Source: AC-56 sp963702195 (GTDB lineage: Bacteria; Actinomycetota; Thermoleophilia; Solirubrobacterales; 70-9). Taken from it: a stretch of DNA of 64,000 bases. Every line of letters begins with the position of its first letter. Position 1 is the first letter of the stretch. The stretch lies in contig OY969725.1 in NCBI GenBank assembly GCA_963702195.1, positions 3,224,001 to 3,288,000 of the forward strand. The letters are read 5' to 3'. Both the position numbers and the translations under genes were made by a program. Shown in pieces: positions 1 through 8,167 of the stretch. Below the pieces are notes generated by a model. It made no database searches. It was not told the DNA's origin and saw only the letters and a list, made by a program, of their open reading frames with translations.

Positions 1-114
1 GGGCGCCTGCGCAGCTGGCTCCACAGCCGCCGGCTTGCGCAGACCAGCGGCATCATCTACCTGGGGCTGGGCGCCGTCGCCGCGCTGAGCCACGGTGAGA
101 CCACCAAGGGCTGA
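1..114 (+). CDS. C-terminal end of a probable LysE/RhtB-family exporter (partial)
   Basis: The window opens inside a gene and shows only its last 37 codons. The visible peptide has a basic stretch (RLRSWLHSRRLAQ) followed by a hydrophobic helix (SGIIYLGLGAVAALS) and stops shortly after. That layout, a positively charged loop then a final membrane helix with a GLGAxxAL pattern, is typical of the C-terminus of LysE-family amino-acid exporters. The assignment rests on this short tail alone. The next gene starts 21 bases downstream on the same strand. Confidence 0.45.
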   Translation, partial: GRLRSWLHSRRLAQTSGIIYLGLGAVAALSHGETTKG

Positions 115-135
115 CCCAGACGAGGAGGTAGGACG

Positions 136-645
136 ATGAGCGACCTCGCCGCGACGTTCGACGCGCACGTGCAGGCTGAATTCCAGGACCTCGATCTCGA
201 GGCCACGATGGTCACGATGTCCCCCGACCCGTACGTGCACCACGTCCCCACGATCACGGGCGGCAACGGAACCGACGGCGTACGGGAGTTCTACGGCCAC
301 CACTTCATCGGCCAGTGGCCCGACGACACCGAGACGCGACAGATCTCGCGCACGATCGGCGAGCACCAGGTCGTCGACGAGCTGCTGATGACCTTCACGC
401 ACGACCGCGAGCTGGACATCATGCTGCCCGGGATTCCGCCCACCGGGAAGCGGATCGAGATCCCGGTCGTCGTCGTCGTGGGCTTCGAGGACGGCAAGGT
501 CCACCACGAGCACATCTACTGGGACCAGGCGAGTGTGCTCGTCCAGGCGGGGCTGCTCGATCCGGCCGCCGTGCCGGCCACGGGGTCCGAGCAGGCCGAG
601 GCTCTGCTCGACCAGGACAGGCCCAAGAATGAGATCCTCGACTGA
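136..645 (+). CDS. SnoaL-like / NTF2-fold ester-cyclase family protein
   Basis: This 169-residue soluble protein has the features of SnoaL-like polyketide cyclases: an N-terminal helical segment, a central YVHHVPTITGG stretch, a FYGHHF segment and a late WDQASVLVQAGLLD motif common near the end of this fold. The start is supported by a GAGGAGG ribosome site just upstream of ATG. NTF2-fold proteins of this kind are often small hydrolases or isomerases or have no known substrate, so a specific reaction cannot be given. It is followed 64 bases later by a DHFR-like gene on the same strand. Confidence 0.75.
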   Translation: MSDLAATFDAHVQAEFQDLDLEATMVTMSPDPYVHHVPTITGGNGTDGVREFYGHHFIGQWPDDTETRQISRTIGEHQVVDELLMTFTHDRELDIMLPGIPPTGKRIEIPVVVVVGFEDGKVHHEHIYWDQASVLVQAGLLDPAAVPATGSEQAEALLDQDRPKNEILD

Positions 646-709
646 CGGCGATGAATCCGCGGTCGCGGCGCGGTCCATAGGTCAGCACGAGCGAAGAGGA
701 GGAGACGAC

Positions 710-1357
710 ATGGGAAAGCTCAAAGCCATCATCACGATGTCCCTCGACGGTTATGTCGCCGGGCCGAACCAGAGCGAGGAGAACCCGCTGGGCATCGGTG
801 GGGAGGAGCTGCACGAGTGGATCTTTCCGCTGAAGGCCTGGCGCGAGCCGCACGGCCGCGAGGGCGGCGAGGTCACCGCCAGCTCGCCGGTCGTCGAGGC
901 GTGGTCGGAGAATGTGGGCGCGATGATCATGGGCCGAAACATGTTCGGCGGCGGGCCGGGCCCGTGGGACGAGTCATGGAAGGGCTGGTGGGGCGACAAT
1001 CCCCCGTACCACGTCCCCGTATTCGTCCTCACGCATCACGAGCGAGAGCCGCTGGCGATGGAGGGGGACACGACCTTCCATTTCGTCACGGAGGGGGTCG
1101 AATCGGCTCTCGAGCGGGCTCGAGATGCAGCCGGAGATGCGGACATCACGGTGATCGGCGGCGCGAAGGCGATCCAGCAATATCTGGGCGCCGGGATGGT
1201 CGACGAGCTGGAGATCTCGATCTCGCCGCGTTTTCTCGGTGGCGGGGAGCGGCTCTTCGACAACCTCGGCGACGCGGCGGCGATCGAGCTCGAGCAGCTG
1301 CGAGCGGTCGAGGGCGTAGGCGTGACCCACGTCAGCTACCGGGTAGTCAAGAGCTGA
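710..1357 (+). CDS. Dihydrofolate reductase-like (RibD C-terminal domain family) protein
   Basis: The 215-residue product begins MGKLKAIITMSLDGYVAGPN, the hallmark start of the stand-alone RibD_C/DHFR-like family. It also has the MIMGRNMF segment and the late DITVIGGAKAIQQYL glycine motif that contacts NADPH. The ATG at 710 is preceded by AGGAGGAG at good spacing, and upstream in-frame codons lack the family start. Members are NADPH-dependent reductases of mostly unknown substrate and differ from true FolA. It lies in a run of small same-strand genes (SnoaL-like before, GFA after), perhaps one transcript. Confidence 0.85.
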   Translation: MGKLKAIITMSLDGYVAGPNQSEENPLGIGGEELHEWIFPLKAWREPHGREGGEVTASSPVVEAWSENVGAMIMGRNMFGGGPGPWDESWKGWWGDNPPYHVPVFVLTHHEREPLAMEGDTTFHFVTEGVESALERARDAAGDADITVIGGAKAIQQYLGAGMVDELEISISPRFLGGGERLFDNLGDAAAIELEQLRAVEGVGVTHVSYRVVKS

Positions 1358-1381
1358 GCCCATACAGGAGGAGGTAAGGCG

Positions 1382-1810
1382 TTGGCGACCATGCCGTTGA
1401 CGGGGGGCTGCCTTTGCGAGGGGGTGCGGTTCCAGGTGACCGAGCCACTGATAAGCGCGCGTTACTGTCACTGCACCCGCTGCCAGCGCCGCACCGGTAC
1501 CGCGTTCTCGATCAGCGCGCTGGCCGCCCCAGGCTCGTTCGAGATCACGAGTGGCGAGGGGCTCGTCCGCTCGTGGCGCCCCGCGGACGGATGGGCGAAG
1601 TCCTTCTGCGGGGAGTGCGGAAGCCATCTCTTCAGCACCGACCACGAGAACCCGGACACCATGGGCGTACGGATGGGGGCGCTCGACGAGGACCCGGGCA
1701 TCCGGCCGAGCTTCCACCAGTTCGTCGACTACGCGGCGCCGTGGGACGAGCTGCCGGACGACGGCCTCCCTCGCTACGGAGAGCGAGTCCCCGGGGAAGC
1801 CGCTGAGTAG
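1382..1810 (+). CDS. GFA-family zinc-binding protein (CENP-V/GFA domain)
   Basis: The 142-residue product carries the metal-binding cysteines of the GFA fold: GGCLCEGVRF at the N-terminus, CHCTRCQRRTG about residue 30, and FCGECGSHLF about residue 75. The family was named for glutathione-dependent formaldehyde activation, but most members have no proven reaction and actinobacteria usually lack glutathione. I chose TTG at 1382 because an AGGAGGAGG run lies about 7 bases before it. The ATG three codons later is too far from that site. Confidence 0.85.
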   Translation: MATMPLTGGCLCEGVRFQVTEPLISARYCHCTRCQRRTGTAFSISALAAPGSFEITSGEGLVRSWRPADGWAKSFCGECGSHLFSTDHENPDTMGVRMGALDEDPGIRPSFHQFVDYAAPWDELPDDGLPRYGERVPGEAAE

Positions 1811-1847
1811 CACTAGCTCACATTTGAGACACGATGACGGTTGTGTT

Positions 1848-1876
1848 TTGACACGTCGCCGGCCCGCTGGTAGAAG
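1848..1876 (+). promoter_or_regulatory. Putative sigma-70-type promoter before the secreted hydrolase
   Basis: A perfect TTGACA (1848-1853) is followed after 17 bases by TAGAAG (1871-1876), about 45 bases before the GTG start at 1922. The -35 box is ideal and the -10 box is weak, so this is a candidate only. Confidence 0.35.
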
Positions 1877-1921
1877 CTCCTCCGGCACCTGAAGACCTGG
1901 GAACTGGAGGAGGCAAAGATC

Positions 1922-3427
1922 GTGCGACCCCCGCGTGGAGCGTCGGTGCTCCGATTCGTGCTTGCGACTCTCGGAGTCGCGTGGCTACCCATCGTCGTGC
2001 CGGCGGCCAGCGCCGATCCGGTCGCCGGCGTGGACATGAACTGCGTGGCGCCGGCGGGTAACCCGGCCCCCAACACGGCGAAGTGGCACGCCCGCGACGC
2101 CGAGAACGTCTACTGCTCGACTCTCCGCCTGCGCGACCAGTTCGCCAATCCCGCCTTCGGGTTCGGGAACACCACCGAGGGCGCGTCCCTCTGGGTCGAT
2201 CAGGCAAGCCAGCAGGCCGGTGAGCCGACGCACGTCCACGGCGGCGTCACGACGCTGGTCCCCGGTTCACAGGCCGCGGACCCGTTCCGCACACTCAGCC
2301 GCTGGACCGATCAGGGCCTCGGCGAGGTCACGCCGGTGAAGTTCACCTCCCTCGACGGGGCACAGCTGCGCGGGCACGTCTTCACGCCTCCCGCGACCGT
2401 CCCGGAGCCGAAGGGCGGATATCCCGCCGTCGTCATCACGGACGGCTCGGTGCAGGCGTACGAGAACCTCTACTACTGGGCCGCGGAGGACCTCGCCGAG
2501 GCGGGCTACGTCGTGATGACCTACGACGTCCAGGGCCAGGGCGATTCGGACATGTTCCCTGCGAACTGCCAGCCCGATCCGTCGGATCCGTCGGCGGGCT
2601 GCCCCGGCGTGCCCTATCAGCAGAACTACAACTTCTTCCAGGGAGCGGAGGACTCGCTGAACTACTTCCTCTCCACACCGGGTCGGCGCTACCACGGCGT
2701 CTATGACCCGGACTTCCGGGACATCAACCCGAATCGCGTCGCGGTCGCCGGGCACTCGCTCGGAGCCGCCGGAGTCAGCGAGGTCGGCCAGTGCGACAAC
2801 CGCGTCAAGGCGGTGGTCGCCTGGGACAACCTGGACGCGATCACGGACTGCTCGGACGTGAGCATCGCGCCCAAGTACCGCAGCGCCAAGCTGATCCACG
2901 CGCCGGCGCTGGCGCTCACCAACGACTACCTGTTCAACCCGCAGCCGATGGCCTCGCCGCCGGATCCGCACGCGAAGGACGCGGGCTACAAGCAGGTCGC
3001 GGCGGCGGGGCAGGACGCAGAGATTGTCGCCTTCCGCAACGCCACCCATCTCACCTACTCCTACGTGCCGGCTGTGCTGCCCGCGAACGAGCTCAGCGAG
3101 CGGATGGCCTCCTACTACACCCAGGCCTTCCTCGACCTCGAGCTCAAGCACAACGCGAGCGGATTCACCCGCCTCACGGCGACCAAGTTCGACAGCTCGG
3201 CCGACGTGCACTCGATCGGCGCGGGCGCGTATGGCCCGGACAAGGTCACGCCCGGCGATCCCTATTCGGGCAACGTCCCGTACAAGATCGCGGGCATCCC
3301 GGTCGCCGACGCGGTCTCGTTCTACTACGAGTCCGAGTACGCGCTGCACAACCCGAAGAACCGGCACCTGGCCACCTGCGTCGACATGCGGGCGGGCTGC
3401 CCCGCGAAGGAGCCGGCGACGCCTTAG
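1922..3427 (+). CDS. Secreted alpha/beta-hydrolase
   Basis: The 501-residue protein starts with a signal peptide (a basic MRPPRG start, then a hydrophobic FVLATLGVAWLPIVV core and an ASA-like cleavage site), so it should be exported. The body has an alpha/beta-hydrolase core with the nucleophile elbow GHSLGAAG near residue 277. A GGYPAVVITDG strand and a YVVMTYDVQGQGDSD segment precede it, as in dienelactone-hydrolase-like and peptidase-like hydrolases. The start is GTG with an AGGAGG site ahead. The substrate is unknown. Its stop overlaps the stop of the convergent TetR gene by a few bases. Confidence 0.8.
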   Translation: MRPPRGASVLRFVLATLGVAWLPIVVPAASADPVAGVDMNCVAPAGNPAPNTAKWHARDAENVYCSTLRLRDQFANPAFGFGNTTEGASLWVDQASQQAGEPTHVHGGVTTLVPGSQAADPFRTLSRWTDQGLGEVTPVKFTSLDGAQLRGHVFTPPATVPEPKGGYPAVVITDGSVQAYENLYYWAAEDLAEAGYVVMTYDVQGQGDSDMFPANCQPDPSDPSAGCPGVPYQQNYNFFQGAEDSLNYFLSTPGRRYHGVYDPDFRDINPNRVAVAGHSLGAAGVSEVGQCDNRVKAVVAWDNLDAITDCSDVSIAPKYRSAKLIHAPALALTNDYLFNPQPMASPPDPHAKDAGYKQVAAAGQDAEIVAFRNATHLTYSYVPAVLPANELSERMASYYTQAFLDLELKHNASGFTRLTATKFDSSADVHSIGAGAYGPDKVTPGDPYSGNVPYKIAGIPVADAVSFYYESEYALHNPKNRHLATCVDMRAGCPAKEPATP

Positions 3428-4059
3428 CGCTCGGAATGCGGCATCGCATCGCCTGTTGAGCCAAGCGCGCGCCGCATCGATCGGCGGGCGACGTCGAACA
3501 CGGTCGGGTCGCGTGAGAGCTGAAAGCCGTAGCTGGCGCCGGCCGCGAGAGCGTTGAGCTGGAAGGCAAGGTCGCGCGCACACGGCTCGGCCGGAAGGTC
3601 GCCCGCCTCGATCGCTGCTTCGACCTCGCCCTCGAGCACGCCGAACCAGCGCTGCATCGTTCGAGCGACGGCGTCGTGGAGGCGCCCGGAGCGCGCGTCG
3701 TACTCGACCGTCGCGGTGGTGAGGAAGCAGCCCCCGGGCATGACGCCCCGCTCGTGATAGGCAAGCCAGCTATCGCAGAGGGCGAGCAGGCGGGGTAGCC
3801 CGGGACGCTCGCCTGCGACCGGCCCCCATACCTCATCGGTGAACTGCTCGACCGCGGCGTCGAGCGCCGCGAGTTGGAGCTCCTGCTTGCTGCCGAAGAG
3901 GCTGAAGACGCTGCTCTTCCGCATCTCGGTCTCCTCGGCGAGACTCCCGATGGTCAGGCCCTCGAGGCCTTCGACCGAGGCGCGTTCGACGGCCGCCCGC
4001 GTGACTTCGGAGCGCGTCTCGGCAACGGCTGCGGCTGGACGGCGTGGCATGCCGCGCAT
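3424..4059 (-). CDS. TetR-family transcriptional regulator
   Basis: The 211-residue product has an N-terminal TetR helix-turn-helix (EGLEGLTIGSLAEETEMRKSSVFSLFGSKQELQLAALDAA), then a helical ligand domain with the GGCFLTTA segment seen in the C-terminal domain common to many TetR-like proteins. Translation could start at 4059 (MRGMPRRP) or 4050. The gene is divergent from the metallo-hydrolase at 4096, and a 20-base imperfect palindrome lies between the two start codons. Autoregulation and control of the hydrolase are therefore likely, by inference. Confidence 0.9.
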   Translation of the reverse strand: MRGMPRRPAAAVAETRSEVTRAAVERASVEGLEGLTIGSLAEETEMRKSSVFSLFGSKQELQLAALDAAVEQFTDEVWGPVAGERPGLPRLLALCDSWLAYHERGVMPGGCFLTTATVEYDARSGRLHDAVARTMQRWFGVLEGEVEAAIEAGDLPAEPCARDLAFQLNALAAGASYGFQLSRDPTVFDVARRSMRRALGSTGDAMPHSER

Positions 4060-4061
4060 GA

Positions 4062-4081
4062 TACCGTACGATCGTCCGATA
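4062..4081. promoter_or_regulatory. Probable TetR operator palindrome
   Basis: This 20-base imperfect inverted repeat is centred on ACGATCGT and matches its own reverse complement at 16 of 20 positions (pattern TAnCGnACGATCGTnCGnTA). It fills most of the gap between the divergent TetR and metallo-hydrolase genes, which is where TetR repressors normally bind. Confidence 0.6.
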
Positions 4082-4095
4082 AAAGGAGGAAGCGG

Positions 4096-4908
4096 ATGAA
4101 GGTGCGATGGCTGGGCTGGGCTGGGGTCGAGATCGAGGCTGAGGGGACCGCGGTCGTCATCGATCCGCTCGAGGACCCGGGGGCGACGTTCGCCGCCTTG
4201 GGGGATGGCGCCGGCGAGGTCCCGCTGCCGGCATTGACGGTGCCCGAGGCCCGGCGGACAGCCGTGGCGGGAATGGTCAGCCACCTGCACCGCGACCACG
4301 CCGATGCGGGAGCGCTTGCCGCGGCCCTGGCGCCGGGCGCGACCGTCCACGAGCCCAGCTGGCCGGGCGGTGACGGCGCCGAGAACCTCGCCCTCGCGCA
4401 GGCGAACGCGGAGCTCGGAGACTCGGGCCTCGTCCGGCGCCAGGTGGAGCAGTGGGAGACGGTCGAGGCCGGCCCCTTCAGGATCACGGCGCTGCCCGCC
4501 GTTGACGGCCTCGGCGATCTCCAGGTCTCCTGGCTGATCGAGGCGGAAGGTCACCGCGTCCTGCACCTCGGGGACACGATCTTCCACGGCTACTGGTGGC
4601 GGATGGCCCGCCGCCACGGGCCCTTCGACCTGGTCTTCGCGCCGGTCAACGGCCCGGTGGTCGACTTTCCGCACCTGCAGCCGCCGAGCGTGCTCGCCGC
4701 TGCGATGGAGCCCGAGCAGGCCGCGCTGGCCGGCGACCTGCTCGGGGCGCGGGCCGTCGTGCCCATGCACTACGACGGCTACGGGATCGAGCCGTGGTAC
4801 CGGCCGATCGACGACGCGGCGGGGCGGTTCCGGGTAGCAGCAGCGGGCCGCGCCTACGCGGCCCGCGTGCTGCACCCCGGTGACGCTCTCGAGCTCGCCG
4901 GCACGTAG
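4096..4908 (+). CDS. MBL-fold metallo-hydrolase
   Basis: The 270-residue protein begins MKVRWLGWAGVEIE and contains the metal motif HLHRDHAD (HxHxDH) near residue 60, then HLGDTIFHGY and VVPMHYDGYG histidine segments. These are features of the UlaG/beta-lactamase-like fold. ATG at 4096 follows AAAAGGAGGAAGCGG, a strong ribosome site. The substrate is not identifiable. It is divergent from a TetR regulator with a palindrome between them, so expression probably responds to that regulator's ligand. Confidence 0.85.
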   Translation: MKVRWLGWAGVEIEAEGTAVVIDPLEDPGATFAALGDGAGEVPLPALTVPEARRTAVAGMVSHLHRDHADAGALAAALAPGATVHEPSWPGGDGAENLALAQANAELGDSGLVRRQVEQWETVEAGPFRITALPAVDGLGDLQVSWLIEAEGHRVLHLGDTIFHGYWWRMARRHGPFDLVFAPVNGPVVDFPHLQPPSVLAAAMEPEQAALAGDLLGARAVVPMHYDGYGIEPWYRPIDDAAGRFRVAAAGRAYAARVLHPGDALELAGT

Positions 4909-4923
4909 GGCGGCGGCGGGCGG

Positions 4924-5811
4924 TTACCCGGCCGCCGCCGAGTCCGCCGGCCGGCCGAGGTCCTTGTTCTCGGCGACGAACTGGCTCGCGATGAAGGTCG
5001 CCCCCTGCGGGTCCTCGACCACGGTCATCCTCACCCACGGAGCGTCCATCGGCGGGACCACCACCTTGGCGCCCAGCTCTGAGGCCCTCGCTGCGATCGC
5101 GTCCGCGTCGTCGACGGCGAAGGTCACGCTCCAGTGCGCCGGCGTATCCGGCTGGTCGTCCGGGATCGGGTTGATGGACGCGACCACGTCTGCGAAGCCG
5201 GCCGGGCCGCCGGCCTCCGCGACCGTCTTGCGGAGGTCTGGGTTGTCACGCTCGAGGTAGTCGCCGTACCCCGGCAGAGTCCACATCTCCGCGCCGCCGC
5301 CGAGGGCAAGGGTCGTCCACCCGAACACCGAGCCGTAGAACGACTTGGCGCTCTCGGGATCGCGTGTGTTCAGTCCGTTGAAGTTGAGCGACCCGTGCTC
5401 GTTGACGACCTTCGCTCCCTTGTGCTCCTTCGCCTGCCAGACGCAGAACACGGCGCCCTCAGGATCCATCAGCACCGCCATCCTGCCGGCGTCCATCACG
5501 TCGAAGGGGTCCATCACCGCCGACCCGCCCGCGTCCTTCGCCGTGGCGGCGGCATCGTCCGCGCTCTCGACCCATACGTACGTGTTCCACATCGCGACCG
5601 GCGGCGCCGCTTCGGGGATCGAACCGACGGCGGCGACGTCCCCGCCGCGAATCCGCGCGATGAAGTACTTGCCGGGCGAGTGCGGCGGCATCACGTCCTC
5701 GAACTCCCACCCGAAGAGGCCTCGGTAGAAGTCGACCGCCGCCTCGGGGTCGGGCTGGCTCGTGTCGATCCAGCACGGAACGCCTGGGATGTATCCGTCT
5801 CGCTCGGGCAT
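4924..5811 (-). CDS. Tandem VOC-domain (glyoxalase/dioxygenase-fold) protein
   Basis: The 295-residue product contains two VOC modules. The first (about residues 8-130) has CWIDTSQPDPEAAVDFY and GLFGWEF, and ends in MDPEGAVFCVWQ. The second (about residues 145-280) has ESAKSFYGSVFGWT and ends in EDPQGATFIASQF. Double-module members of this family occur widely in actinobacteria and mostly lack a known substrate. ATG at 5811 is preceded by GAGGAG. The gene is divergent from a WYL regulator about 95 bases away, which may control it. Confidence 0.88.
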   Translation of the reverse strand: MPERDGYIPGVPCWIDTSQPDPEAAVDFYRGLFGWEFEDVMPPHSPGKYFIARIRGGDVAAVGSIPEAAPPVAMWNTYVWVESADDAAATAKDAGGSAVMDPFDVMDAGRMAVLMDPEGAVFCVWQAKEHKGAKVVNEHGSLNFNGLNTRDPESAKSFYGSVFGWTTLALGGGAEMWTLPGYGDYLERDNPDLRKTVAEAGGPAGFADVVASINPIPDDQPDTPAHWSVTFAVDDADAIAARASELGAKVVVPPMDAPWVRMTVVEDPQGATFIASQFVAENKDLGRPADSAAAG

Positions 5812-5905
5812 CTGTTGCTCCTCTTCGATCGGTTGGCTTCGCGAGGCACCCTATGAATGATTTAGGCCAGGATGTGTCCGCAATCAGCGGGACCATGAAG
5901 CAACC

Positions 5906-6859
5906 ATGAGCGAAACCTCGAGCCGACTCCTGGAGATGCTCTCCCTGCTCCAGGGACGCCGCGATTGGCCGGGGGGCGAGCTGGCCGACAGGCTCGAGGT
6001 GTCGGGCCGCACGATCCGGCGCGACGTCGAGCGCCTGCGCCGGCTCGGCTATCCCGTGGAGTCCCTGACCGGCCCTGCCGGCGGCTACCGGCTGCGCGCC
6101 GGCAGCGCGATGCCGCCGCTGCTGCTCGACGACGAGGAGGCGATCGCGATCGCCGTCGGCCTGCGCACCGCCGCCGGCGCCTCGGTCACGGGTATCGAGG
6201 AAACCGCGGTGCGCGCCCTCGTCAAGCTCGAGCAGGTGCTGCCCGCGCACCTTCGGCGGCGGGTGGGCGCACTGGGCTCGGCGACCTTCACCCTCCCCGC
6301 GGGCGGGCCGACGGTCGATCCGGAGCACCTGACGGTCATCGCCGCCGCCTGCCGCGACTCGGAGTGCCTGCGCTTCGCCTACCGGCGGCGCGACGGCACG
6401 GACAGCAGGCGGGAGGTCGAGCCCCACTCGGTCGTCAACCGGGGCCGCCGCTGGTACCTCGTCGCCTGGGATCGCGGCCGCGAAGACTGGCGGACCTTCC
6501 GCATCGACCGCCTCGCCCGGCCCGCATCGACCGGGGTGCGATTCGAGGCGCGCAGGCTGCCGGCCAGGAACGCGGGCGCCTATGTCGAGCGCAGCATCAG
6601 CGCCGCGCCGACCCGCTACGAGGCTCGCATCCTGCTCCGCGCGCCGGCCGAGGAGGTCTCCAAAACCGTGCCGGCGTACTGGGGGACGCTTAAGCATGTG
6701 GACGAGGGGACGTGCGAGTTCACGACCGGAGACGACGACCTGAGATGGCTGGCGATGCGGATCTCGATGCTGCCCGGGGACTTCGAGGTGCTCGAGCCAC
6801 CGGAGCTGATCGAGGAGCTGCGGTCGCTCGCCTCACGCCTCGCGCGCGCGGCCGACTAG
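5906..6859 (+). CDS. WYL-domain helix-turn-helix transcriptional regulator
   Basis: The 317-residue protein has an N-terminal winged HTH (LSLLQGRRDWPGGELADRL, then VSGRTIRRDVERLRRLGY), a linker, and a WYL ligand-sensing domain near residues 140-215 with the signature RRWYLVAWDRGREDWRTFRIDR. A C-terminal WCX-like domain follows. Proteins of this kind bind DNA and sense small ligands or nucleic acids. It is divergent from the tandem VOC gene, a common pairing of regulator and target. Its 3' end overlaps the convergent phosphoesterase by 27 bases. Confidence 0.9.
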   Translation: MSETSSRLLEMLSLLQGRRDWPGGELADRLEVSGRTIRRDVERLRRLGYPVESLTGPAGGYRLRAGSAMPPLLLDDEEAIAIAVGLRTAAGASVTGIEETAVRALVKLEQVLPAHLRRRVGALGSATFTLPAGGPTVDPEHLTVIAAACRDSECLRFAYRRRDGTDSRREVEPHSVVNRGRRWYLVAWDRGREDWRTFRIDRLARPASTGVRFEARRLPARNAGAYVERSISAAPTRYEARILLRAPAEEVSKTVPAYWGTLKHVDEGTCEFTTGDDDLRWLAMRISMLPGDFEVLEPPELIEELRSLASRLARAAD

Positions 6860-7639
6860 TGGCTGATCCCCTCCGACCCGAGTGACCGGCTGGATGTATG
6901 AGGTGAGCTCGTCGTCGGTCAGCACGTGCACGGCGAGGGCCGGCGGATCGTCGCTGAACTCGATCTCATCGGAGGAGAGGTTCAGCTGCGCCTGCGCGTA
7001 GGTGCTGGGAACCGCGAGCACCGCACGGTGGCCGAGCTCCGCCGCGATCGCCTGGTGTAGGTGGCCGGCGACGATCCGCAGCACCTGCGGATGTCGGGCG
7101 ACGATCTCAGCGAGGGCGGCGCGCTCGCTGCTCGGAATCCCGATCTCATCCCAGGGCGTGCTGCCCGTCAGCAATGGCGGATGGTGCATCGCGACCACGG
7201 TAGGACGATTCGGCGCCCCGGTCAGCTCCGCGTCGAGCCAGTCCAGTCGCTCGCGGTCGAGCTCTCCCCGGTCCTCGCCTGGCCGAGAGCTGTCGAGAGC
7301 CAGGAGCCGAAGCGGCCCGAGGTCGGCAGCGTATTGAATGGGTGTCCCAATGGGTCCGGGCAGCTCGAAGCAGCTGCGCAGCGTATCCCGGTCATCGTGG
7401 TTCCCGGGCAGGACATAGACCGGCGCGTCGAGTTGGGCGACGCACTCCCGTACGACGGCGTACTCGTCGGCGCTCGCGTTGTCGGCGAGATCTCCCGAGA
7501 TCAGCACCGCGTCGGGTGGGTCCGGCAGTCGCCGCACGGCATCGACGGTCGCGCAGAGTCCGGCGATCGGATCACCGCGGGCCCAGGTGGCGCCGATGTG
7601 TGAATCGCTCAGTTGCGCGAGGACGTAGGGCTTGCCCAT
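6833..7639 (-). CDS. Calcineurin-like metallophosphoesterase (CpdA-like cyclic-nucleotide phosphodiesterase family)
   Basis: The 268-residue product has the metallophosphoesterase motif set in order: QLSDSHIG near the start, ISGDLADNA, LPGNHDDRD, MHHPP and VAGHLHQ. This order and length match class III cyclic-nucleotide phosphodiesterases such as CpdA/Icc. ATG at 7639 gives MGKPYVLAQLSDSH, the natural N-terminus. An adenylate/guanylate-cyclase gene lies about 530 bases away on the other strand, so a cyclic-nucleotide role is plausible but not shown. Confidence 0.85.
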   Translation of the reverse strand: MGKPYVLAQLSDSHIGATWARGDPIAGLCATVDAVRRLPDPPDAVLISGDLADNASADEYAVVRECVAQLDAPVYVLPGNHDDRDTLRSCFELPGPIGTPIQYAADLGPLRLLALDSSRPGEDRGELDRERLDWLDAELTGAPNRPTVVAMHHPPLLTGSTPWDEIGIPSSERAALAEIVARHPQVLRIVAGHLHQAIAAELGHRAVLAVPSTYAQAQLNLSSDEIEFSDDPPALAVHVLTDDELTSYIQPVTRVGGDQPLVGRAREA

Positions 7640-7732
7640 TGGCTCGCGCCAAACCCTACGCAGAGAGCTCACGCGAACATGACCAGGTCGCGGGATACCG
7701 CACGGGCATCCGCCTCCGCCGCCTCCGCCCAC

Positions 7733-8101
7733 CCGGCGGAAGACGGCGACCGCGTCGGCGCGGAACGCGCCAACGTAGACGCGGCCCCCGCTGGGGCTCA
7801 GCGCGATCGCGTTCGCTGCCGCCAGCGCGCGCCCGCGGGTGCAGCCGGGGGTTCTGCGCTTCACGATGCATCCCAGGCGCTTCCGCTTCTGGATCAGGCG
7901 ACCCGACTGCTGGCGCTAGCGGTTGAAGAGGTCGACGGCGCCGCTGCCGAAGGCTCCGACGTAGACGTTCTTGTTGTCCGGGCTGACCGCGACGCCCTCC
8001 GGGTCGACGAAGGCCCGTCCGAGAGAACAGGCGATAGCCGCCGCGTTGACCATGCACCCGGCGGTACCGGGCAACTGCCGCAGAGCACCGGTGCCCCTAT
8101 C
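7733..8101 (-). pseudogene. Two-blade remnant of a secreted beta-propeller (YVGAF-repeat) gene
   Basis: On the minus strand two copies of one propeller blade are visible in the same frame. The first (8101 to 7919) carries GALRQLPGTAGC, then DPEGVAVSPDNKNVYVGAF and AVDLFNR. The second (7915 to 7733) carries RGRALAAANAIALSPSG, then RVYVGAF and AVAVFRR. A TAG at 7916-7918 separates them where an aspartate-type linker would be expected. There is no signal peptide, no further blade and no start. Downstream the frame runs into a glycine run and then the phosphoesterase start. This is a decayed end of a much longer NHL/lactonase-like repeat protein. Confidence 0.7.
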
Positions 8102-8167
8102 CGATCTGGATTTGCCGCTCTCAAGGCAACGACGCCTCCGAGCCGGACCATACGCGATCATCGTGGC

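Noticed and set aside
3424..4875. A single long minus-strand protein including the TetR domain
   Set aside because: The extra N-terminal part lies opposite the well-supported metallo-hydrolase gene and has no recognisable domain; the TetR protein naturally starts at 4059 or 4050.
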